From an uncultured Oscillospiraceae bacterium (lineage in GTDB: Bacteria > Bacillota > Clostridia > Oscillospirales > Oscillospiraceae), in contig CAKTPC010000121.1 in NCBI GenBank assembly GCA_934590505.1, positions 1 to 6,062 of the forward strand: DNA of 6,062 nucleotides. The letters run 5' to 3'. A model generated the notes under the pieces. The model did not search any database. It was not told where the DNA came from and worked only from the letters and a program-made list of their open reading frames with translations. Position 1 is the stretch's first letter, and every line of letters starts with the position of its first letter. The translations under genes and the position numbers were made by a program. This document shows positions 1 to 4,650 of this stretch, piece by piece.

Positions 1-674
1 TAGAGCACCGCCATGACGGGGACGAGCTTCTCCGTGACGAACGCGATGCGCTGGATACCGCCGAGGAAGATAAGCCCTGCAATGACCGTGACCGCAATGC
101 CGATCACCCATGTGGGTATGCCGAGCGCATTTGAGAAAGTCTCGCCGATGGAGTTTGACTGCACCATGCTGCCCATGAAGCCGAGCGCCAGAGTTATGGC
201 TACAGCGAAGAAGCCCGCGAGGAACTTGCCGAAGCCATTCGGGAATGCCTTGTTGATGTAGTAGACCGGGCCGCCGTGGACTGTGCCGTCTTCTTTAACA
301 GTCCTTGTCTCCTGCGCAAGGACCGCCTCGGAATAGATAGTCGCCATGCCGAAGAATGCGATGATCCACATCCAGAAGATCGCGCCGGGGCCGCCGGTGA
401 GGATAGCGCCGCTTGCGCCGATTATATTGCCGGTGCCGACCTGCGCCGCGACGGCGGTAGCGAGCGCCTGGAATGAGCTAAGTCCGCTCTCCTGCTTTCC
501 GCCGTGCAGGCTGATCTTGCCGAACACGCTGCGCATACCCTCACCGAAGCAGCGCACCTGCACAAATCGCGTCTTTATACTGAAGAATATACCGGTGCCG
601 ACGAGCAGGATCACCAGTATGTAATCCGAAAGATAGAAGTTGATTTTCTGAACAATGCTTAAAACTGCCTGCAT
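1..674 (-). CDS. Alanine/glycine:cation symporter (AGCS family), N-terminal 224 residues, truncated by window edge
   Basis: Reading the minus strand from an ATG at 674-672 gives 224 residues with no stop before the window edge; the family is usually about 450-480 residues, so roughly half is present. AGCS proteins are inner-membrane sodium- or proton-coupled carriers for alanine and/or glycine. Seen here: a first hydrophobic segment (about residues 16-32), the conserved stretch AAQVGTGNIIGASGA (76-90), GGPGAIFWMW (94-103) followed by a hydrophobic helix, the HGGPVYYI stretch (133-140), and further membrane helices at about 150-168 and 188-206. The start is supported by GGGGG at 683-687, 8 bases upstream. 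The leader carries a glycine riboswitch and terminator, so glycine is a likely substrate; this is inference from regulation, as alanine cannot be excluded. It is transcribed away from the phosphatidyltransferase gene. Confidence 0.93.
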   Translation of the reverse strand, partial: MQAVLSIVQKINFYLSDYILVILLVGTGIFFSIKTRFVQVRCFGEGMRSVFGKISLHGGKQESGLSSFQALATAVAAQVGTGNIIGASGAILTGGPGAIFWMWIIAFFGMATIYSEAVLAQETRTVKEDGTVHGGPVYYINKAFPNGFGKFLAGFFAVAITLALGFMGSMVQSNSIGETFSNALGIPTWVIGIAVTVIAGLIFLGGIQRIAFVTEKLVPVMAVL

Positions 675-693
675 GTTTCTTTCCCCCGATAAC

Positions 694-736
694 AAAAATT
701 CCCGCCCCTGTGTCGGAAACTCCGAACAAGGCGGGA
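694..736 (-). terminator. Intrinsic terminator in the symporter leader (riboswitch expression platform)
   Basis: On the minus strand CCCGCC (735-730) pairs with GGCGGG (706-701), extended by one A-T pair (736/700). Inside it, TCGG/CCGA (725-722 with 716-713) and ACA/TGT pairs form an upper stem with a small internal loop. The stem is followed by AATTTTTGTT, a U-rich run. It lies between the glycine aptamer and the symporter ribosome binding site, so it is a conditional terminator and not the end of an operon. Confidence 0.85.
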
Positions 737-765
737 CAACTGCAAGCAATGCAAAGCTGTGTTCC

Positions 766-843
766 ACTCTGTCCTTTGGCCTGAGAGATTCGGTCTGACG
801 ACCTTGCACCTTCGGCACTCAAATAAATGAGATTCTCCAGAGT
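766..843 (-). promoter_or_regulatory. Glycine riboswitch, single aptamer
   Basis: Read on the minus strand, the core holds the hallmark blocks of the glycine aptamer: GTGCCGAAGGTGCAAGG (818-802) and CTCTCAGGCCAAAGGACAG (787-769). The basal P1 helix is a perfect 6-bp pairing of ACTCTG (843-838) with CAGAGT (771-766). Only one aptamer is seen; the sequence up to the predicted transcription start and down to the terminator lacks a second copy of these blocks, so this is a singlet, not the tandem form common ahead of gcvT operons. It sits between the promoter at 917-945 and the terminator at 694-736, ahead of an AGCS symporter, a known genomic association for this class. Whether glycine turns the gene on or off is not settled by the sequence. 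A weak alternative pairing (769-774 with 734-739) would favour an OFF switch. Confidence 0.93.
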
Positions 844-860
844 TCCTCCACTTCCAGTCT

Positions 861-876
861 CGCATTCCGGAATACG
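861..876 (-). repeat. Small hairpin in the glycine-riboswitch leader
   Basis: CGTATTCCGGAATGCG on the minus strand (876-861) can fold into a 6-bp stem, including one G-U pair, with a CCGG loop. It lies between the 5'-end stem-loop (886-910) and the aptamer. It may be a spacer helix; no known function is assigned. Confidence 0.4.
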
Positions 877-885
877 ATTCTGAAA

Positions 886-910
886 GCTTCAATGGCTATT
901 TAATTGAAGC
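886..910. repeat. Perfect 8-bp inverted repeat at the predicted 5' end of the symporter transcript
   Basis: GCTTCAAT (886-893) and ATTGAAGC (903-910) are perfect inverted repeats separated by 9 bases. With the -10 box at 917-922 on the minus strand, transcription should start near 910, so the repeat would form a stem-loop at the very 5' end of the mRNA. It could stabilise the transcript, or act as a DNA operator just downstream of the promoter; the sequence does not separate these. Confidence 0.6.
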
Positions 911-916
911 AATGAC

Positions 917-945
917 AATATAACACGGCTTATCTGCAATTGCAA
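917..945 (-). promoter_or_regulatory. Predicted sigma-A promoter for the glycine riboswitch and symporter
   Basis: On the minus strand there is TTGCAA (945-940), a 17-base spacer and TATATT (922-917), preceded by TGT, which makes an extended -10 (TGTTATATT). The -10 box matches consensus at 5 of 6 positions and the -35 at 4 of 6. Predicted start is near 910, giving a leader of about 235 bases that contains the aptamer and terminator. No experimental start is available. Confidence 0.65.
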
Positions 946-961
946 GCCCCTTCTTCATAAT

Positions 962-990
962 TTGTTCAAAGTCTGCAAATTTCTTATCAT
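962..990 (+). promoter_or_regulatory. Candidate upstream promoter for the phosphatidyltransferase/lipid kinase pair
   Basis: TTGTTC (962-967), a 17-base spacer and TATCAT (985-990; 5 of 6 to consensus) form a weak -35/-10 pair on the plus strand. If used, the start would be near 997 and the inverted repeat at 1010-1035 would lie in the 5' untranslated region. It competes with the candidate at 1010-1038; only one may be real. Confidence 0.3.
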
Positions 991-1009
991 GTTCAGTGCC
1001 AAACACAGT

Positions 1010-1035
1010 TTGACTTCAACAATACTTGAAGTTAA
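1010..1035. repeat. Inverted repeat upstream of the phosphatidyltransferase gene
   Basis: ACTTCAA (1013-1019) and TTGAAGT (1026-1032) are perfect 7-bp arms around a 6-base spacer. The symmetry continues to TT/AA at the outer ends with one mismatch, giving imperfect 10-bp arms. The CTTCAA/TTGAAG half-sites are the same as those of the repeat at 886-910, but the half-site gap is 6 rather than 11 bases. It could be a regulator binding site or an RNA hairpin in the 5' leader. Confidence 0.5.
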
Positions 1036-1038
1036 TTT
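1010..1038 (+). promoter_or_regulatory. Alternative candidate promoter for the phosphatidyltransferase/lipid kinase pair
   Basis: TTGACT (1010-1015; 5 of 6 to consensus) is followed after 17 bases by TAATTT (1033-1038), a poor -10 box; a 16-base spacing would give TTAATT. The -35 and spacer coincide with an inverted repeat (1010-1035), which would place an operator-like site exactly over the promoter. Assignment is tentative. Confidence 0.35.
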
Positions 1039-1092
1039 GATATTCAGTTGTCGAATTCCCGGTTAAATACAGAAAAAGAGGGGGCGGCATGT

Positions 1093-1722
1093 ATGAACAA
1101 AGAGACCCAAAAAAGCAGTATCTGGAAAAACTGCATCACCATACCGAATATGCTTTCCGTGTTCCGGCTTATTCTTATCCCGTTTTTCGTCTACGCATAT
1201 TGCGTAGAACAGAACTTCTGGAAAACGGCGGCGCTGCTTGCGCTGTCCGGGATATCCGACACTGCCGACGGATATATCGCGCGCCGCTTCAATATGGTAA
1301 GCGACCTCGGCAAGATCATTGACCCCGTAGCGGATAAGCTTACTCAGGCGGCAATGCTGCTGTGCCTGCTCACGCGCTATCCACTTATGCTGCTTCCGCT
1401 CCTGCTCCTCACGTTCAAGGAGATATCTACCGGGATAATGAGCCTTATCGTCATCAGGAAAACCGGGCTTGTCATGAGCGCTGATTGGCACGGCAAGGTC
1501 ACGACCGGGCTCCTGTACGCGATGATGCTGACGCATATCATCTGGTACCGCATCCCGGCGTCGGTTTCAAACGCGATGATCGCTGTCTGCACAGCAATGA
1601 TGCTGCTGTCGTTCGTGCTGTACATTATAAGGAACGCGAAAGCGCTGAAAGCCGGAGCGGGCTTCACGCATGGAAACGATGTGCCACTGGCTTCAATGAG
1701 AGAAATAAAAGCGGAGGAATAA
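1093..1722 (+). CDS. CDP-alcohol phosphatidyltransferase, PgsA-like
   Basis: This 209-residue integral membrane enzyme carries the complete family signature D-x2-D-G-x2-A-R-x8-G-x3-D-x3-D: D56, D59, G60, A63, R64, G73, D77 and D81. Those residues bind the metal ions and the CDP group and carry out phosphoalcohol transfer to CDP-diacylglycerol. The N-terminal TIPNMLSVFRLILIPFF (about 16-32) is the usual first membrane segment of PgsA proteins; more hydrophobic helices follow at about 44-54, 83-106, 110-121, 136-150 and 159-179. Length fits bacterial phosphatidylglycerolphosphate synthases (about 180-210). Glycerol-3-phosphate is the likely acceptor, but a cardiolipin synthase or other CDP-alcohol specificity cannot be excluded, so no symbol is given. 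The ATG at 1093 is chosen over an in-frame TTG at 1048 because GGGGG at 1080-1084 lies 8 bases before it. The lipid kinase gene follows after 3 bases. Confidence 0.92.
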   Translation: MNKETQKSSIWKNCITIPNMLSVFRLILIPFFVYAYCVEQNFWKTAALLALSGISDTADGYIARRFNMVSDLGKIIDPVADKLTQAAMLLCLLTRYPLMLLPLLLLTFKEISTGIMSLIVIRKTGLVMSADWHGKVTTGLLYAMMLTHIIWYRIPASVSNAMIAVCTAMMLLSFVLYIIRNAKALKAGAGFTHGNDVPLASMREIKAEE

Positions 1723-1725
1723 ATC

Positions 1726-2616
1726 ATGTCTTGGCAGATACTTTATAACCCCAAGGCTGGCAACGGACGCGGCAAAGAAGGCGCAGAAAAGCTGAAAGAC
1801 CTTCTGCACGATAGTGAACTTGCGTTTACCGACATGACCGGTATCACTGATACCGCAGCGTTTCAGCGCTCACTGGGCACGGATGATAAGCTTGTTATCT
1901 GCGGCGGTGACGGAACGCTGAACAGGTTCATAAATGACTTTGATCTGTCCCGTATATCAAATGAGATATACTACTACGCCACCGGAAGCGGCAATGATTT
2001 TCTGCGCGATATCGACGGTGCGTTGCCTGACTCTCCGGTACTCATAAACGACTACATAAAGGATCTGCCGGCTGTTACGGTTCAGGGAAGGACATATAAG
2101 TTCCTCAACGGTATCGGCTACGGCATAGACGGCTACTGCTGCGAGGTCGGCGACCGTCTGCGCGAGCAGGGCGACAGCAAGATAAACTATACCGGCATCG
2201 CCATAAAGGGGCTGCTGTTCCACTATAAGCCGCGCAACGCCGTCGTTACCGTCGACGGTATAAACTGCCCCTATAAAAAGGTATGGCTCACGCCGACGAT
2301 GAATGGCCGCTATTACGGCGGCGGTATGATGCCGACTCCGAATCAGGACCGGCTCGGGTTCAACAGGTCGCTGTCCGTCATGGTCTTTTTCGGCTCAAGC
2401 AAGCTCAAAACACTGGCGATCTTCCCTTCAATCTTCAAGGGTGAGCATATAAACCACCGGCACAATATAAAGGTGCTGTGCGGGCATGAGATCACCGTGC
2501 GCTTTGACCGCCCCACTCCGCTCCAAATCGACGGCGAGACGATCCTCGGCGTAACCGAATACACTGTCAGAGCCGCCGCAGACGCCGCCAGTGCGGATAT
2601 TGAAGCCACGGAGTAA
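1726..2616 (+). CDS. Diacylglycerol kinase-family lipid kinase (DAGK catalytic domain, DgkB/YegS type)
   Basis: This 296-residue protein has no signal peptide or membrane segments and fits the soluble DAGK_cat/YegS/DgkB family, which phosphorylates diacylglycerol or related lipids with ATP at the membrane face. Visible motifs in order: YNPKAGNGRG (7-16), the nucleotide-binding GGDGTLN (60-66), ATGSGNDFLRD (85-95), FLNGIGYGIDG (126-136), NGRYYGGGMMP (193-203) and QIDGE (267-271) near the C-terminus. Length matches the family (about 290-310). GGAGG at 1713-1717 lies inside the end of the upstream gene, 8 bases before the ATG, so the two genes are probably translated from one mRNA. Known role of DgkB in Gram-positives: recycling diacylglycerol released when phosphatidylglycerol headgroups are used, for example in lipoteichoic acid synthesis. 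The pairing with a PgsA-like enzyme supports a lipid role; the exact substrate is inferred. Confidence 0.92.
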   Translation: MSWQILYNPKAGNGRGKEGAEKLKDLLHDSELAFTDMTGITDTAAFQRSLGTDDKLVICGGDGTLNRFINDFDLSRISNEIYYYATGSGNDFLRDIDGALPDSPVLINDYIKDLPAVTVQGRTYKFLNGIGYGIDGYCCEVGDRLREQGDSKINYTGIAIKGLLFHYKPRNAVVTVDGINCPYKKVWLTPTMNGRYYGGGMMPTPNQDRLGFNRSLSVMVFFGSSKLKTLAIFPSIFKGEHINHRHNIKVLCGHEITVRFDRPTPLQIDGETILGVTEYTVRAAADAASADIEATE

Positions 2617-2629
2617 TAAACGATAAGAA

Positions 2630-2643
2630 GCGATTTAAATCGC
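2630..2643. repeat. 14-bp perfect palindrome in the convergent intergenic region
   Basis: GCGATTTAAATCGC is perfectly self-complementary and overlaps a second short palindrome, ATCGCGAT (2639-2646). It lies 13 bases after the lipid kinase stop and before the tyrS terminator hairpin. It has no U-run, so it is not a typical intrinsic terminator. Function unknown; it may be chance. Confidence 0.45.
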
Positions 2644-2651
2644 GATCAGAG

Positions 2652-2695
2652 AGAAAAAGTTTCAGCCTGACCGGAATTTTCCGGGCAGGCTGAAA
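2652..2695 (-). terminator. Intrinsic terminator of tyrS, in the convergent gap
   Basis: The hairpin pairs 2660-2669 with 2686-2695 (10 perfect bp), then a G/A mismatch, then CCGGAA with TTCCGG (2671-2676, 2679-2684). On the minus strand it is followed by CTTTTTCTCTC, a U-rich tail, so it ends the T-box/redox gene/tyrS transcript. On the plus strand the hairpin is followed by an A-rich run with no U-tract, so it should be a poor intrinsic terminator for the lipid gene pair, though the stem may still block 3' decay. Confidence 0.88.
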
Positions 2696-2705
2696 AAATA
2701 TCTGT

Positions 2706-3929
2706 TTACTTGAGAATGACCTTGTTGAAGTTCTTCTTGCCGCGTCTGACTACTATGCCATTTTTCAGCTCGTCAGCGGAATAGGTCTTGCCTATGTCAG
2801 TGACCTTTTCGTCGTCGACCGTAACGCCGCCCTGCTGGATATTGCGGCGGGCGTCGGACTTGGATGCGCAGAGTCCGGACTTGACAAGAACGGTCATTAT
2901 ATCCACCGCGCCGTCGGTGAGGTCAGCGTCCGTGAGCTCGGTCATAGGCATATGCTCGGCGTCGCCGCCGCCGACAAACAGAGCCTTTGCTGCGTTCTCG
3001 GCCTTCTTGGCCTCTTCTTCGCCGTGGACAAGGCTGGTGAGCTCGTATGCGAGTATCTCTTTTGCACGGTTAAGCTGGCTGCCTTCCCATTTGTCCATCT
3101 CGTCGATCTGCTCAAGCGGCAGGAAGGTCAGCATACGGATGCACTTGAGCACGTCCGCATCGCCGACGTTGCGCCAGTACTGGTAGAACTCAAAGGGGCT
3201 GGTCTTGTTCGGGTCAAGCCAGACGGCACCGGAAGCGGTCTTACCCATCTTGTTGCCCTCGGAGTTGAGGAGCAGCGTTATAGTCATCGCGTGTGCGTCC
3301 TTGCCGAGCTTGCGGCGGATAAGCTCCGTGCCGCCGAGCATATTGCTCCACTGGTCGTTTCCGCCGAACTGCATGTTGCAGCCGTAATGCTGGAACATGT
3401 AGTAGAAGTCATAGCTCTGCATGATCATGTAGTTGAACTCAAGGAAGCTCAGCCCCTTTTCCATACGCTGCTTGTAGCACTCGGCGCGGAGCATGTTGTT
3501 GACGGAGAAGCATGCACCGACCTCGCGCAGCAGGTCTATATAATTGAGCGGGGCGAGCCAGTCCGCGTTATGCAGCATGAGCGCCTTGCCGTCAGAAAAG
3601 TCAATGAATTTTTCCATCTGACGCTTGAAGCACTCTGCATTATGATTGATGTCCTCCTTCGTCAGCATCTTGCGCATATCGGTACGGCCGGAAGGGTCGC
3701 CGATGAGCGTGGTGCCGTCGCCGATAAGAGCGATGGGCTTGTTCCCTGCCATCTGCAGACGCTTCATAAGGCACAGCGCCATGAAGTGGCCAACATGCAG
3801 AGAATCCGCGGTGCAGTCAAAGCCGATGTAGAAGGTGGCCTTGCCGTTATTCACCATGTTCCTGATCTCTTCTTCGTTTGTCACCTGAGCGATAAGTCCT
3901 CTGGCGACGAGTTCTTCGTAAATACCCAT
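2706..3929 (-). CDS. tyrS: Tyrosyl-tRNA synthetase
   Basis: This 407-residue cytoplasmic class I aminoacyl-tRNA synthetase charges tRNA-Tyr with tyrosine using ATP. Seen: FDCTADSLHVGH (37-48) with the HIGH-type motif HVGH (45-48), the GDPSGRTDMR stretch (77-86), QSYDF (171-175), the tyrosine-site signature GGNDQWSN (189-196), the KMSKS-type loop KMGKT (227-231), and a C-terminal S4 RNA-binding domain (about 345-405). Length is close to the usual 400-430 residues. The GGND rather than tryptophan-type motifs and the tyrosine T-box upstream both favour TyrS over TrpS. The start at 3929 is chosen over an in-frame ATG at 3944 because GGGGG lies 8 bases before 3929, whereas the upstream ATG would run into that site. 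It follows the cysteine-rich gene by 19 bases and shares its T-box leader. Confidence 0.98.
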   Translation of the reverse strand: MGIYEELVARGLIAQVTNEEEIRNMVNNGKATFYIGFDCTADSLHVGHFMALCLMKRLQMAGNKPIALIGDGTTLIGDPSGRTDMRKMLTKEDINHNAECFKRQMEKFIDFSDGKALMLHNADWLAPLNYIDLLREVGACFSVNNMLRAECYKQRMEKGLSFLEFNYMIMQSYDFYYMFQHYGCNMQFGGNDQWSNMLGGTELIRRKLGKDAHAMTITLLLNSEGNKMGKTASGAVWLDPNKTSPFEFYQYWRNVGDADVLKCIRMLTFLPLEQIDEMDKWEGSQLNRAKEILAYELTSLVHGEEEAKKAENAAKALFVGGGDAEHMPMTELTDADLTDGAVDIMTVLVKSGLCASKSDARRNIQQGGVTVDDEKVTDIGKTYSADELKNGIVVRRGKKNFNKVILK

Positions 3930-3937
3930 TTTTATTT

Positions 3938-3942
3938 CCCCC
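3938..3942 (-). promoter_or_regulatory. Ribosome binding site that decides the tyrS start
   Basis: GGGGG on the minus strand is 8 bases from the ATG at 3929-3927. The alternative ATG at 3944-3942 overlaps the first G of this run and has only A/T-rich sequence upstream. The same GGGGG plus 8-base spacing is found ahead of the symporter (683-687) and the phosphatidyltransferase (1080-1084). Confidence 0.75.
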
Positions 3943-3948
3943 ATAAAA

Positions 3949-4341
3949 TTATTTGTATTCTTTGATTATTTTTTCTGCTTTCGCCGCTTCATAAGCGATA
4001 AGCTCATCGCAGCTGATACCGTTGCTTTTGAGGTCCAGGCACCTTACGCAGCCGAAGTTATTGCGGAAGTCTCCGGTCAACGCTTTGGCAAGCGCGGCTA
4101 TATTTACCTTTGCCTCAGTATCGGATGCGTCGTTATACGGGCAGCACAGTCCGGCAGCCATAAGCGCTCCGGACACTGCTCCGCACATTTCCCCGCAGCG
4201 CATACCGCCGCCGAAGCCGCCGGCTATCGCAAGCGCCGTCTTTTCGTCCATGCCGGTATACTCGCCGCAGGCGGCAAGCACTGCCTGCGCACAGTTATAG
4301 CCTTGACCGTGCAGTAAAACGGCCTTTTCGCTGACAGTCAT
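3949..4341 (-). CDS. Cysteine-rich C_GCAxxG_C_C family probable redox protein
   Basis: This is a 130-residue soluble protein with nine cysteines (17, 25, 49, 53, 66, 67, 98, 101, 111). Family features seen: NCAQAVLAAC (16-25), GGFGGGMRCGEMCGAVSG (41-58) with the CGAxxG core at 53-58, ALMAAGL (59-65), and the C-terminal cysteines in FGCVRCLDL (96-104) and C111. These match the PF09719-type putative redox-active family, whose reaction is not established; metal or iron-sulfur binding is a reasonable guess only. It has a strong ribosome binding site (GAGGTGAT, 4352-4345) just after the T-box terminator U-run, and is the first gene of the T-box transcript, 19 bases before tyrS. Its position implies induction when charged tRNA-Tyr is scarce. 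I know of no established link between this family and tyrosine. Confidence 0.88.
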   Translation of the reverse strand: MTVSEKAVLLHGQGYNCAQAVLAACGEYTGMDEKTALAIAGGFGGGMRCGEMCGAVSGALMAAGLCCPYNDASDTEAKVNIAALAKALTGDFRNNFGCVRCLDLKSNGISCDELIAYEAAKAEKIIKEYK

Positions 4342-4354
4342 TATATCACCTCAC

Positions 4355-4386
4355 AAAAAAGCCCCCTGTCCTTTCGGACAGAGGGC
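4355..4386 (-). terminator. T-box-controlled intrinsic terminator
   Basis: On the minus strand an 11-bp stem (4386-4376 with 4371-4361, including a U-G pair) closes a GAAA loop and is followed by six U residues (4360-4355). Its 5' arm contains CCTCTG (4384-4379), which can instead pair with CAGAGG (4410-4405) next to the T-box sequence to form the antiterminator. The two structures are therefore mutually exclusive, as T-box regulation requires. Confidence 0.95.
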
Positions 4387-4616
4387 ATATACTATGCGGT
4401 ACCACCTCTGCATCATCCGCCCCTCGCGAAGCGGATCTCTGCAAGTGCAATGCACTTCCGCGCTGTATCGGGCGCACCCGTCATAGCCTACTCTCAATGC
4501 TTTCGGTATGCCGCTCGGGACTGTATTCAACTGTCCGCCTCTCCCCCTCGCAGCGAAACGGGGTCTCTCTGTGCAGGCCGTGACAGCTTACTTCTGTCCG
4601 TCATAGCGTTGAACAT
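4355..4616 (-). promoter_or_regulatory. Tyrosine-specific T-box leader (specifier UAC)
   Basis: The minus strand carries the T-box core AGGTGGTACCGC (4407-4396) just upstream of the terminator. Its UGGU bulge is complementary to ACCA, the 3' end of a tRNA with discriminator A, as in tRNA-Tyr. Stem I can be followed: GGAC (4599-4596) pairs with GTCC (4521-4518); the internal loop holds AGTA (4592-4589) opposite GAATACA; CTGTC (4586-4582) pairs with GACAG (4535-4531). The loop presents the specifier codon UAC at 4525-4523, a tyrosine codon, and a distal AGAGAGA follows on the 5' strand. A later helix pairs ATCCGC with GCGGAT (4436-4431, 4420-4415). Known mechanism: uncharged tRNA-Tyr binds specifier and T-box bulge, stabilises the antiterminator and allows transcription of the downstream redox gene and tyrS. 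Confidence 0.95.
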
Positions 4617-4621
4617 TTGGG

Positions 4622-4650
4622 ATTATACTGTAACTTGACGCCAATGTCAA
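4622..4650 (-). promoter_or_regulatory. Consensus sigma-A promoter of the T-box operon, overlapping the recN 3' end
   Basis: On the minus strand TTGACA (4650-4645) and TATAAT (4627-4622) are both perfect consensus hexamers with the optimal 17-base spacer. Transcription should start near 4614-4616, at the 5' edge of the T-box. The recN stop codon TGA (4649-4647) is contained in the -35 hexamer, so the operon promoter is embedded in the end of the upstream gene. Confidence 0.92.

Noticed and set aside
13..624. Short plus-strand frames opposite the symporter
   Set aside because: The minus strand carries an unbroken 224-residue AGCS frame with strong motifs; these are shadows.
541..892. Two short minus-strand frames (541-822 and 659-892) running through the symporter leader
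   Set aside because: They translate the glycine aptamer and terminator, which are RNA elements, and one continues into the symporter in the wrong frame.
844..910. Possible second (tandem) glycine aptamer upstream of the first
   Set aside because: No second copy of the GCCGAAGG or AGGCCAAAGGAC-type core blocks is present; only small hairpins are seen.
1048..1092. TTG start extending the phosphatidyltransferase by 15 residues
   Set aside because: The ATG at 1093 has a well-placed ribosome binding site and matches usual family length; the extension is hydrophilic and translates the ribosome binding site itself.
1063..1536. 157-codon open frame on the minus strand opposite the phosphatidyltransferase gene
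   Set aside because: Overlaps a gene with a complete catalytic signature; the product looks like a frame shadow.
2952..3965. 337-codon open frame on the plus strand, antisense to tyrS
   Set aside because: It lies fully opposite a well-supported tyrS with every catalytic motif; its product shows no family motif and no convincing ribosome binding site. Such antisense frames are common in GC-rich genes.
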